Assembly (NCBI GenBank): GCA_002435785.1
Contig: DIUC01000043.1
Coordinates: forward strand, 1 to 64,000
DNA from: Saprospiraceae bacterium UBA6168
GTDB lineage: Bacteria > Bacteroidota > Bacteroidia > Chitinophagales > Saprospiraceae
DNA: 64,000 nucleotides
Direction of reading: 5' to 3'
This document shows, one piece after another, positions 36,401-43,445 of the stretch. Made by a program: the position numbers and the translations under genes. The stretch's first letter is position 1, and each line of letters begins with the position of its first letter. The notes beneath the pieces are model-generated. The model worked only from the letters and a program-made list of their open reading frames with translations, ran no database searches and was not told the DNA's origin.

Positions 36401-36789
36401 GTAAACAACAATGTTTCCTCACCACTTATATAAGTGATATGAGGAAAATCGTTGAGGAGGCCAAACGAGACGTATTTTCTCGTATCGTTCTCCACTGGTG
36501 CATCAACCGTGGCGTTGGCAGCCCAAGTTCCGTTAATGCTTTGAAGCCCCGTCCATGCGAAGGCAGTAGGCATTACAACGGTAACCTGTGCCGTACCCGT
36601 GATGGTCAAGGGGCCAGGGTTAATCACGTTGAGTGGGTCAGGTGTGGGCCTGACAAAAACACCCCATTTGTTCGCCTCCAAGAGTTGTAGTTTAACTTCC
36701 AATGCTGGTTGAGCAAAGACCGAGTTGAACGCCAACACTAAAAACGACACCAGGAGTATCATCTTAGGGTAGATGTTGGATCTGTACAT
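30463..36789 (-). CDS. Giant Ig-repeat surface protein (2108 residues)
   Basis: Exported cell-surface protein, probable adhesin. Signal peptide MILLVSFLVLAFNSVFA near the start; a first calcium-type repeat block DCDGDGILNAFEDTDGDGIY (about 205-260); 13 Ig-like repeats of 100-108 residues (about 345-1700), each opening VEGPxxxxxxP and including CSG, YQWQxSxDNGxxW and the VxGLxGxxYR pattern; a second DxDGDG block (about 1715-1830); and a C-terminal region with HRNHLGVMT and dockerin-like GDLNSDGRTVYQGPGND and DVNMDGRSIYQG. No canonical type IX sorting domain is seen at the end. ATG at 36789 is preferred because the signal peptide follows closely. Ligand unknown. Confidence 0.88.
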   Translation of the reverse strand: MYRSNIYPKMILLVSFLVLAFNSVFAQPALEVKLQLLEANKWGVFVRPTPDPLNVINPGPLTITGTAQVTVVMPTAFAWTGLQSINGTWAANATVDAPVENDTRKYVSFGLLNDFPHITYISGEETLLFTFLKTGVCPDSMYIIDNNNDPFNVLPNSVNSNPGNEFSVFDPLGSNVYEWVRNYSPSAWSCHDCDGDGILNAFEDTDGDGIYDGVWEDVNNNGILDPGEDLDNDGYLDPDVSQLCNPCDPYHPESAQMELIGGADVICANDIGDTAWFKVNIVGGWPPYTVNYTDGTSNYSETLYYSGDSISFVPTTSVSLELIDIVDSFGCLLDTLLGSPINIEVHGPISVTNDPDDVVECFGNSTSFCIETEILGDGIVFKKWQVSTNNGGTWADIQDGSVYDDTDSLCLQVANVANKHNFQYRAKIFTSVCDTVYSAAALLQVEGPITISTHPTDFTNCATEDASFTAASVNAGAVGTMVYQWQESVDGITWNDVTGGTAGATHTNFTSTTLNLAGITVALDGRYYRMRVSTGECSFIYTNPARLNVEGAVTVTSHPADISNCAGSEVYFVTSFANAGSTYPASPSSTVTSYIWQVSTDNGVTWANLSNASGVYAGISGSSIGGVGSDSLTITNVVGLNGNRYRIVYTTPTCSVPVYSNSALLSVSGNVTFSLDPKDVTVCSGNDTTFTATASIPQGTFSFGWQYSDDNGGTWTTIDFVAMSAMFTHTQLGAIGSGTDALTVNNVAGMYGRRFRAVANATDCSSVFSNYAILSVEGPLSVAAQPQPITVCSENATIFTASFNNIGVPGSTIYRWQISADNGATWFDIPNAGVYNGAATTQLSISNVAGLHGRCYRLSARTSTCNIQFTNQACLTVEGPITVTAQPTDATICSGAATSFTSTATVGTAGTFAYQWQVSSDNGLNYADIDGTTDGSVYTNFTTTTLNVSDVTGLYGRCYRLAFSTGTCNRVFSNRACLRVEGPIAIVSQPQSIFQCSGEAVTFTVGTTNTSPQDTTVFYQWQQSTNNGATWTNLVNDTLYNGAQTNQLSVSFTTGFDGNQYRVIVSTATCSQITSDAATLNIEGPLTVIEEPDNITECSGSGVIFEATISNAGPGVLQYQWEVSSNNGTSWSDLSNDGNHSGVTTTTLAIADVAGMYGYRFRMRYRTANCNAAWTNYAVLTVEGPIDFAVGGQPVSRTICSGNGVNFSVNTTNTGQGAITYQWQVSPTGSGGPWFNLVNNSNFNGVTTANLSIANVAGFNGYCYRVNIQTSTCAAVASAAACLTVEGPISFTDHPDNVTQCSGEDVTFSAVSEIAAGNAGTMVYQWQWSSDGVNYSNIVAPGANFFSGWDTPTLTVGNVVGINGRRFRLSVSSGVCNQVFSFPAMLTVEGPLTITTNPTDYTNCSDKEALFFSKVSSPGVGQVFKQWQVSADNGTTWSDIIQLTQTINGNVINFGGYDSDTLLVSPIIGLNGYMFRNIFWTATCNRDTTNEATLNVEGPISFSDQPDDVTLCAAQSTCFTIAIANSTGVGVVEYKWQRWTAGGIWVDLTNTSPYSGAFTNQLCISDVSGLYNNKFRCAVRTGNCDWGFSDLANLFVEGPITVDLQPVDASVCSNRGQLFNTTITNPGFGQMTYRWQRSVNGGATWNNFVTNIGSNNPYNTGTYSGAFGQDLNFTNTDGMNGHMFRLLITTPNCSVTTNTVTLTVRDKCLSGTCDLDDDGIFNDLDPDDDNDQLSDYWEAWMTDNNVIEAVTEFPGTGPWFYTVSGAPGVLPYISYNRCLVDTDGDGIWDNQEDPDGDGINNGEETDGDIIFDGNPLDPCSPVLGPTCIGINLAIKVGLQGARIGVSNADTLQRASLRAYGANNTVLIPNEEPYTGISNSAGTPFDHVPNDGGGTEELSSVGADSVFAKTGPNAIVDWVFVELRSSTALDSVATTRSALLQRDGDVVDLDGVSHLRFANAAAGTYYVSVRHRNHLGVMTREALELSPVLQEIDFTDEATLTNGQFAQVKINGKMYLWAGDLNSDGRTVYQGPGNDILKLFTTVLYDTDNTTLIANFISEGYSESDVNMDGRSIYQGPLNDRSMVLLNAILSHPANNNLISNFVILEMLP

Positions 36790-37342
36790 AATTTTCGTGA
36801 GTTTAATAAATTTTGTATGTGGACTAAAATTGTGAAAATGACATATCGGGAGGGGGAAAAGGAACTGGGGCCGTGAAACCAAAGGGCATTTTCGTCCCGA
36901 CACGAGGTCGGGACGAGAAGGCTGCCCGAAAAAACACTATAAACCCAAAATTTATCTTTAGCGGATTTGCCTTGCCTTAAGTGGCACTTCCGCTATGGTT
37001 TTTCAGCATTTTTTGGGTCAACGATTCAAGAAGGAGTAAAACCAGTTTGTTTGTGAGACCCAAAAAACCTGTCCGGCCATTGCCAGATAATATTTTCGTT
37101 TTGCCTTGCGGCAAATGCAATTAAAAAAGTTCCTTTTCAACGTCAGGTAAGAAGGCCAAGCACACTTGGCCCGGAATGCAAAGCGGATACATAGGGTAAA
37201 AGTCATCGCATGCTGTTCACGTTCTTACTTTGCGGCCAACATTGCTCGCAAAAGCGGTTGAAAACACGGGGGGAAATCCAATTGAGGGGGAATCTTGCTG
37301 GGAGGATAAACCTGCTTTGACAATCATTGTGCCAAATCGAAA
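36790..37342. other. Gene-free region upstream of the giant gene
   Basis: About 550 bases without a convincing gene; it must contain the promoter of the giant gene. A minus-strand TAAATTTTG (around 36950) is one base too long for the TAnnTTTG element. Short open frames here lack coding character. Confidence 0.5.
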
Positions 37343-38617
37343 TCAGAAACCGTACTTTTCTTTCCACCGCTCCTTTAGCCAAATGCGGAGGCGGTCTTCC
37401 GTTGGGTTCTTGCCCGGCACATAGATTTTTTTGCCCGTTATTGCTTCTGGCAAAAATTCTTGCTGCGCAAAATTCAGCTCGTAATCATGGGCATAGCGGT
37501 AGTCTTTTCCATAGTTGAGGTCTTTCATCAATTTGGTGGGCGCATTGCGGAGGTGGAGCGGCACGGAGAGCGTGCCCGTTTCTTTCACGAGCTGTTGCGC
37601 TTGCGCAATGGCAAGGTAGGCCGAGTTGCTCTTGGGCGAGGTGGCAAGGTAGATGACGCACTGTGAGAGGATGATGCGGGCTTCCGGGAAGCCCACCGCC
37701 CGGCAAGCATCCCAGCAGGTGTTCGCCATGAGCAGGGCATTCGGGTTGGCGAGGCCGATGTCTTCGGCGGCGAGGATAATCATGCAGCGGGCGATGAACT
37801 CGACATCCTCCCCACCCTCTATCATCCGGGCCAACCAATACACGGCTGCGTTGGGGTCGCTGCCCCGCATGGACTTGATGAAGGCACTGGCAATGTCATA
37901 GTGCATCTCGCCCGACTTGTCGTAGATGGCGAGGTTGGTCTGGATGGCATCCTCGACCAATCGGTTGGTGATGGTGAATTTTTCGCCCCGCTTGGCGGGA
38001 TTGGTCACTAATTCCAGCACGTTGAGCAACTTGCGGGCATCGCCCCCACTGAACATCAGCAGCGCCTCGTACTCCGCCACTTCAATGTCCAGCGCTCGGA
38101 GGTACTCGTCCTTTTGCAAGGCTACATTAATAATATGTATCAGTTCGTCTTTTTCCAGCGGCTTCAGCACATACACCTGGCAGCGGGAGAGCAAGGCCGA
38201 AATAACCTCGAAGCTGGGGTTCTCCGTGGTGGCACCGATGAGCGTCACGATGCCCTTTTCTACTGCCCCCAGTAGCGAGTCCTGCTGCGACTTGTTGAAC
38301 CGATGAATCTCGTCAATGAAGAGGACGGGGTTGGCGGCACTGAAGAATTTTTGCCCTTGCGCCTTTTCGATGGTCTCCCGCACGTCCTTTACTCCGGAGC
38401 TGATGGCGCTCAGGGTGTAGAATGGCCGTTTGAGTTGGTGGGAGATGATGCTGGCAAGGGTCGTCTTGCCCACGCCCGGTGGCCCCCAAAGTATCATGCT
38501 GGGCAACTTCCCGCTTTCGATGCTTTGCCGCAGGATGGCGCTCGGGCCGACAAGGTGCTGCTGCCCAACGTAGTCGTCGAGGGAAGTGGGGCGGAGGCGT
38601 TCGGCGAGTGGAGGCAT
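37343..38617 (-). CDS. rarA: Replication-associated recombination protein A (AAA+ ATPase)
   Basis: Clamp-loader-like AAA+ ATPase of the RarA/MgsA/WRNIP1 family that acts at stalled replication forks and binds SSB. In 424 residues: LAERLRPTSLDDYVGQQHLVG, Walker A GPPGVGKTT (45-53), Walker B LFIDEIHRF, sensor I TTENPSFE, the arginine-finger region LSRCQVYVL, and the C-terminal tetramerisation part (YWLARMIEGGED to NYGKDYRYAHDY). Length is normal. It precedes no obvious partner; a toxin-antitoxin pair lies upstream. Confidence 0.95.
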   Translation of the reverse strand: MPPLAERLRPTSLDDYVGQQHLVGPSAILRQSIESGKLPSMILWGPPGVGKTTLASIISHQLKRPFYTLSAISSGVKDVRETIEKAQGQKFFSAANPVLFIDEIHRFNKSQQDSLLGAVEKGIVTLIGATTENPSFEVISALLSRCQVYVLKPLEKDELIHIINVALQKDEYLRALDIEVAEYEALLMFSGGDARKLLNVLELVTNPAKRGEKFTITNRLVEDAIQTNLAIYDKSGEMHYDIASAFIKSMRGSDPNAAVYWLARMIEGGEDVEFIARCMIILAAEDIGLANPNALLMANTCWDACRAVGFPEARIILSQCVIYLATSPKSNSAYLAIAQAQQLVKETGTLSVPLHLRNAPTKLMKDLNYGKDYRYAHDYELNFAQQEFLPEAITGKKIYVPGKNPTEDRLRIWLKERWKEKYGF

Positions 38618-38636
38618 GGTGTATTGGGGTTAAAGG

Positions 38637-39131
38637 TTAAAGATTTGACTCGTCGGCCAGGGAAATGATGTCGGCGTAAATTTTCGAAGAAAGCCTAAAC
38701 TTCGTTTCAGAAATAATCCTGTCTAATAAAAATTTTACAGACTTGATGATACCTTTCTCCTTTGCCACTAATAAAATACCGCCTACCCCAATCAGTCTTA
38801 GCCCAAAACGTGCTGCAACCTTTCTGCCCTCATACTCATCAATAACTAAAATATCAGCGCCTATCGAAACGGCAAGGCTTATTGCCTCTGCCTCGCCCTC
38901 GTCAAGTTCTTCCGACAGTTCAGCAAACAACAACTGGTTTGGATTGGGAAGCACTTCAATCCAATGACAGGAATCCAAAACCGAAGTATCAACGCCAAAC
39001 TTGCCCAGTACCATAAGTTCTTCGTAGACTTTACTCGGGATTATCACCTGTCCATATAGTTTTTCTAAAATGGAAATTTCGCCAACCCGGAGTAATGCAC
39101 TCAATGCTGAAGTATCACTTTCTACTATCAT
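38637..39131 (-). CDS. PIN-domain toxin (DUF3368-like)
   Basis: Probable RNase toxin of 164 residues. PIN-fold acidic residues are visible: Asp6 in IVESDTSALSAL, the ELDEGEAEAISLA helix and the VIDEYEGRKVA motif. The GEAEAIxLA/DExxGRxxA pattern is that of DUF3368 proteins, which pair with UPF0175 antitoxins. ATG at 39131 starts 17 bases inside the antitoxin gene; upstream parts of the same frame overlap that gene and are not expected to be translated. Confidence 0.85.
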   Translation of the reverse strand: MIVESDTSALSALLRVGEISILEKLYGQVIIPSKVYEELMVLGKFGVDTSVLDSCHWIEVLPNPNQLLFAELSEELDEGEAEAISLAVSIGADILVIDEYEGRKVAARFGLRLIGVGGILLVAKEKGIIKSVKFLLDRIISETKFRLSSKIYADIISLADESNL

Positions 39132-39369
39132 CCAGCATAAATTTAATTGTTTCCACGTCCTGCGCCAAGGCAGCTTCATCATAATTAATGGGAAAACCCC
39201 GCTTGCCGAGTTCATCCCAAAACACCACCCTCGGTATGCCCGCAAACTTTGCGCAGCGACCACTCGATGCCTTGAAATTGGTATAGAAAAAGATGGCAAG
39301 CTCCAGCTTTACATCAGCTTCAGACTTACCTGTTGTGTTCAACAAATCATTCGGAATCTCAATGACCAT
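39115..39369 (-). CDS. UPF0175-family antitoxin
   Basis: An 84-residue protein with the UPF0175 pattern: LELAIFFYTNFKASSGRCAKFAG resembles the AVxLYxxGKxSxGxAAELAG helix-turn-helix, followed by FWDELGKRGFPINYDE and a C-terminal DVETIKFML. It probably binds its own promoter and neutralises the PIN protein. The stop overlaps the start of the toxin gene. Confidence 0.83.
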   Translation of the reverse strand: MVIEIPNDLLNTTGKSEADVKLELAIFFYTNFKASSGRCAKFAGIPRVVFWDELGKRGFPINYDEAALAQDVETIKFMLDDSRK

Positions 39370-39384
39370 GATTCAATTTTTCCT

Positions 39385-39392
39385 CAAAATTA
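39385..39392 (-). promoter_or_regulatory. Promoter -7 element of the PIN/UPF0175 operon
   Basis: Minus-strand TAATTTTG fits TAnnTTTG, leaving a leader of about 10-12 bases before the ATG at 39369. Confidence 0.55.
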
Positions 39393-39493
39393 GCATTTTT
39401 TCTTCACCCCAACCCAACCTCCACCGCCATACCTTCGTGATTGTGTTTGAAATCGAATTCGAAGTTCACCTTTCAAAAAAAATAATTTCAACA

Positions 39494-41368
39494 ATGAAAA
39501 AAATCTTTCAACTCTTCGCTTTTTGCCTTTTTGCCATCACGCTTTGGGGCAAAGAAAACAGCCCCCCTGTGGCCGCCCTCGACAGCCTTTGCAACGTAAG
39601 TCTAAGTTGGGATTCCACAGCCACTGGTGAAGTCGTCATCTCGGCATTCCCCTTTGGCGAAGCCCCTTATAGCTTCATCTGGTCCACAGGCGAAAGTACC
39701 CAAACCATCCCCCTCGACGGTTGGGGCACCAACTACTGCGTGACCGTCACGGATGCAACGGGCTGCGTCGCAACGGGCTGTCTATTCAACCAGAATGCCT
39801 GCAACTCCTACATCTACACCAGCCCCAATGCCGGATTGACAGCCGTTGGCAGCGGCGTGTCACCATTTACCTACCTGTGGAACAACGGCAGCACCGACGA
39901 GAGCATCATACCAAATGCGGCAGGGGTGTATTGCGTCACCATGACGGATGTCCTTGGCTGCAGTGCTTCGGCCTGCGCCACTTGGGGCCTAACCCAGGAC
40001 ACCTGTGACGTGGCCATCGTCTTCGACACCCTCAGCTCAGGCGCTGGATTTACTGCCATACCCTCCGGCACCGCCCCCTTCTCCTACCAATGGTGGCCCG
40101 GTGGAAATACACAGTATATCCCCCTCAACCCGGCTTACTTCGGCGACTACTGCGTAACTGTGACCGACGCATCGGGTTGTATCGCCATTGAATGTGCTTT
40201 TGGAAGCAACAATGGCTGCTCTATCTGGATTCTTGAATCGGACACCATCGGCATAACAGGGCTTTACGCCATAGCCTCCATGCCCTCCAATCCAGTGACC
40301 TACCTTTGGAGCACTGGCGAGACCTCCTCTGTCATTTTTCCGAACAACCCCGGCACCTACTGCGTGACCGCTACTGGGGGGGGATGCACGGCGAATGTAT
40401 GCTATAACTATCAAATCGTCAACAATTACAACATCAGTGGCTACCTTTATTTCCCGGATTCCATCAACAACCCCGGCCCAATGGAGGGCACGGTCGAGCT
40501 GTTCTTTCTGGAAGCCAACTCGAACAATTGGGAATCTCTCGGCACTGTGGCCATCGAATCCAATTCGGCTGGTTGGTCAAACCACTATGACTTCGGCACC
40601 CAAGCTACGCCTGGCCAATACCTCGTAAAAGCGACGCTTGACCCCAGTTCCCCCAACGCTGGCGACTATTTGCCGACTTATCATTTTAGTACCGTACATT
40701 GGGGCGAAGCCGACTTGATTACGCTGCCCAGTGCTGGGTTTGGCTTGTTCAACATCATTCTGAGCGATGGGACCAACCTCACCGGCGGCTCCGGCAATAT
40801 CAGCGGGACCGTGACGGAGGGTGACGGCTTTGCCGACAACGATGGTAACAACCGCAGCGGCACCCCCCGACCGAATACCAGTGTGCTGCTCTTCGACAAC
40901 AATGAACAGCCCGTTTCCCACGTCCTCACTGACGAGCTTGGCAGATATGGCTTCTCAAACCTGCCCTTTGGAACCTACAAGCTCGAAGTAGAAATCGTCG
41001 GGACGGAGCAGGCCGAGCGCTGGGTGACCCTCTCCCCCGCCAACCCCAACTCAGCTGGCAATGATTTTGAGGTGACGGAGACGGGTATAGTGCTGGCCCT
41101 GAAGGACCTGTTAGCCGGGAACGGCCTCGAACTGGCACCAAACCCCACTGCTGGCAACCTCAACATCTGGCTCGAAGCAACCGACAACTTTCAGGCAAAA
41201 ATCAACATCGCAAGGCTGGATGGTACAACCGTTTTAACAGAGAACCAACAAGTTGTGAAAGGCAAACAGGCCATCCAGCTTGACTTGTCAAGCCTACCTA
41301 CTGGCCTATACCTACTGCAGGTGACCACTGGCAGGGGCGTGGTAGCTGCCAAAGTTGTGAAAAACTGA
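39494..41368 (+). CDS. Secreted SprB-repeat-like protein with type IX sorting domain
   Basis: Exported protein of 624 residues. After the signal peptide (KKIFQLFAFCLFAITLWG) come four or five SprB/PKD-like beta repeats of about 65 residues, each with YxWSTGE/YLWNNGST and YCVTVTDATGC motifs. A carboxypeptidase-regulatory-like domain follows (NTSVLLFDNNEQPVSHVLTD to YKLEVEIVG), and last a type IX C-terminal sorting domain (LELAPNPTAGNLNIW to GLYLLQVTTGRGVVAAKVVK). It should be exported by the type IX system, to which PorQ (7682-8731) belongs. An ECF sigma gene follows 96 bases downstream. Likely an adhesin; ligand unknown. Confidence 0.85.
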   Translation: MKKIFQLFAFCLFAITLWGKENSPPVAALDSLCNVSLSWDSTATGEVVISAFPFGEAPYSFIWSTGESTQTIPLDGWGTNYCVTVTDATGCVATGCLFNQNACNSYIYTSPNAGLTAVGSGVSPFTYLWNNGSTDESIIPNAAGVYCVTMTDVLGCSASACATWGLTQDTCDVAIVFDTLSSGAGFTAIPSGTAPFSYQWWPGGNTQYIPLNPAYFGDYCVTVTDASGCIAIECAFGSNNGCSIWILESDTIGITGLYAIASMPSNPVTYLWSTGETSSVIFPNNPGTYCVTATGGGCTANVCYNYQIVNNYNISGYLYFPDSINNPGPMEGTVELFFLEANSNNWESLGTVAIESNSAGWSNHYDFGTQATPGQYLVKATLDPSSPNAGDYLPTYHFSTVHWGEADLITLPSAGFGLFNIILSDGTNLTGGSGNISGTVTEGDGFADNDGNNRSGTPRPNTSVLLFDNNEQPVSHVLTDELGRYGFSNLPFGTYKLEVEIVGTEQAERWVTLSPANPNSAGNDFEVTETGIVLALKDLLAGNGLELAPNPTAGNLNIWLEATDNFQAKINIARLDGTTVLTENQQVVKGKQAIQLDLSSLPTGLYLLQVTTGRGVVAAKVVKN

Positions 41369-41464
41369 TAAACGGAAAATTGGAAAGGAAAGATTGAAAA
41401 CAGATGGATAGGCCCCCACCCTGCCGCTGTTTTCAATCCTTCCTTTCCGGTTTTTCTAACAAAA

Positions 41465-42034
41465 ATGGTAAACCAACCACTACTCCTTGATGCCGCCAAC
41501 GGCGACCGAAGGGCACAGTTCCAGCTCTACAAGCGCTGCTTCAGCGTACTGATGAGCGTGTGCGCAAGGTATCGGCGCTCGGAAGAGGATGCGGTGGCAA
41601 TGGTAAACGAGGGCTTCCTGAAAATCGTCAACAATTTGCCCGGGTACAGTGCCGACACGCCGTTTGAGGCTTGGATTCGCCGCATTATGATAAACACGCT
41701 TATTGATGATTTTCGGAAAAACCGGAAAGTATACGAACTCATAGAAAACCAAGACTTTACCGACCACACCAACCACGAAGGGTTAGTAGATTTCAACACT
41801 GCCGACCTCCAGTTTGATGCCGACCAACTGGAAGCAATGGTGCGCTCGTTGCCGCCCATGAGCCAAAAGGTTTTCAACTTGTTCGCCATTGACGGTTATG
41901 GGCACCTCGAAATCGGCGAACTGCTCGGCATAAGCGAGGGCACCTCGAAATGGCACCTGTCCTTTGCCAGACAGCGGCTTCGGGAGTTGCTGGCGCAAAC
42001 GGGCGTGAGACATTTAGTAAAGGAGAAAAAATAA
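41465..42034 (+). CDS. ECF-type RNA polymerase sigma factor
   Basis: A 189-residue sigma factor with region 2 (LYKRCFSVLMSVCARYRRSE, EEDAVAMVNEGFLKI, FEAWIRRIMINTLIDDFRKN) and region 4 (VRSLPPMSQKVFNLFAIDGY, HLEIGELLGISEGTSKWHLS). It is followed after 16 bases by a gene for a protein with an inner-membrane helix and an outer-membrane barrel, its probable regulator. It differs clearly in sequence from the sigma factor at 23236. Confidence 0.92.
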   Translation: MVNQPLLLDAANGDRRAQFQLYKRCFSVLMSVCARYRRSEEDAVAMVNEGFLKIVNNLPGYSADTPFEAWIRRIMINTLIDDFRKNRKVYELIENQDFTDHTNHEGLVDFNTADLQFDADQLEAMVRSLPPMSQKVFNLFAIDGYGHLEIGELLGISEGTSKWHLSFARQRLRELLAQTGVRHLVKEKK

Positions 42035-42050
42035 TTCAACTATAGTTGAA

Positions 42051-43439
42051 ATGGACAAGAATCTTGACAAAATATTCAAAGACAGCCTCCACGACAGGCG
42101 TTTCGAGATGAAGGAATCGGATTGGCTTGGAGCAGAAAAACTCCTTGAAGCCGACGAGCGCCGACGCAACAGGGGGGGGCTTCTCTGGTGGATGGGCGGT
42201 GGCCTTGCCTTGCTATCGCTTGGCATTTTGCTTGCATTGGGTTTTGGCGGAAATGAGGCAACCGATGCCCCCAACAACATCGGCGAAAACAACGCTCAAG
42301 CACCTGTGGCAGTCGGGGTGGAAACGCCAACCTTCCCCTCAAAAACCGAAACCAAAGTAGCCCCAAGCAGCGAGCAGGCCGAAATACCTGATGCTCATTT
42401 GCCGCAAGGCCAAAACAACCTGCCAACTAATTCCTTGGCGCAACATTCCACCACGCCCATTATTTCACTATCAAATGCGGAACAACGAGTTGGGAAGCAG
42501 CAAGTAAGCTCCTCCGTGCCCAAATCCAATATAGGTGAAAGCATTGCTGCCGCTGCCGAAACCACCATGCCCTCCCCAACAAATACTGCCACATCGAACA
42601 ATAGCCCTGACCCAATTGCGAAGCAAACACCCAATACCACCGATGCCATGACCAATGGTTTGCTGGAATCGGGTGATACTCCCTGGCTCATGGAGCGACA
42701 GTTTGCTCCTGATTATTTGGCCACCTTGCCTGCATTTGTGAAGGGAGGTTTTATGGAAATAATGGCCACCAAAACCACATATAGCTCAGAAAAAATCGAA
42801 GTGCCCAATAGGCGCAAGCTACATTTAGGGCTTTCAGCTTCGCAAATTCTACTGCCCCCCCCCTTTGACAACGACAAACAAACCCGTATTGGCGTACAAG
42901 CAGGGCTAATTGTCAAGTTGGAACTACAGGCCGGGTTTTACTTGTCCAGCGGCATTCAATACCAGCGCCGAACGGGCAGCTTCGAGGCGTCCGAATTGGC
43001 CACTGTCCGCAGCTACCGCTTTGGGCTGGAGCTCGATACCCTGCCGCTCCGGCCAACGAGCATACACTATCTCTCCATGCCCGCCTTGGTTGGTTGGGAT
43101 CGCAATCGCCACCAGTTGGAAGGCGGCATAATGCTGGACCTCCTGACGGGGATGCGAGGGGAAACTGGCAGTTACCGTAAGACTGGAGAGCCGCCCGTCA
43201 AGGTTTTTGTGGCAGACCAAAAAGGCTGGATAAATACTGTTGGCTTCCGCCGTTTGGTGCCAACGGCGCAGTTGGGATACCGCTATCAATTTGGCAAATC
43301 CTGGGCGGCTGGAATGTCCGTGAACTATAATTTGGGAGGAATTTTGGATAAAAGCCATATTGCCCCGATTGGCGACTTTTTGCTCAAAGAATCTGACCAT
43401 CTTTATATGGGCCTTCAATTGGCCTATTTTATCAATTAA
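42051..43439 (+). CDS. Inner-membrane helix fused to an outer-membrane beta-barrel, probable sigma regulator
   Basis: A 462-residue protein with an unusual order of parts. Residues 1-41 are charged and cytoplasmic (DKIFKDSLHDRRFEMKESDW, like anti-sigma N-termini beside ECF genes), 43-66 a membrane helix (LLWWMGGGLALLSLGILLA), about 67-240 a Thr/Pro/Ser/Asn-rich linker without fold, and 245-462 amphipathic beta-strands of PorT/OMP type (LHLGLSASQILL, YLSSGIQYQRR, PTAQLGYRYQFG, HLYMGLQLAYFIN). It could reach from cytoplasm to outer membrane and report surface events to the sigma factor encoded just upstream; that is inference. Confidence 0.7.
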   Translation: MDKNLDKIFKDSLHDRRFEMKESDWLGAEKLLEADERRRNRGGLLWWMGGGLALLSLGILLALGFGGNEATDAPNNIGENNAQAPVAVGVETPTFPSKTETKVAPSSEQAEIPDAHLPQGQNNLPTNSLAQHSTTPIISLSNAEQRVGKQQVSSSVPKSNIGESIAAAAETTMPSPTNTATSNNSPDPIAKQTPNTTDAMTNGLLESGDTPWLMERQFAPDYLATLPAFVKGGFMEIMATKTTYSSEKIEVPNRRKLHLGLSASQILLPPPFDNDKQTRIGVQAGLIVKLELQAGFYLSSGIQYQRRTGSFEASELATVRSYRFGLELDTLPLRPTSIHYLSMPALVGWDRNRHQLEGGIMLDLLTGMRGETGSYRKTGEPPVKVFVADQKGWINTVGFRRLVPTAQLGYRYQFGKSWAAGMSVNYNLGGILDKSHIAPIGDFLLKESDHLYMGLQLAYFIN

Positions 43440-43445
43440 AACTTT

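Noticed and set aside
37018..37206. 62-codon minus-strand frame upstream of the giant gene
   Set aside because: Composition is unlike neighbouring genes, with no family motif or promoter; treated as spacer.
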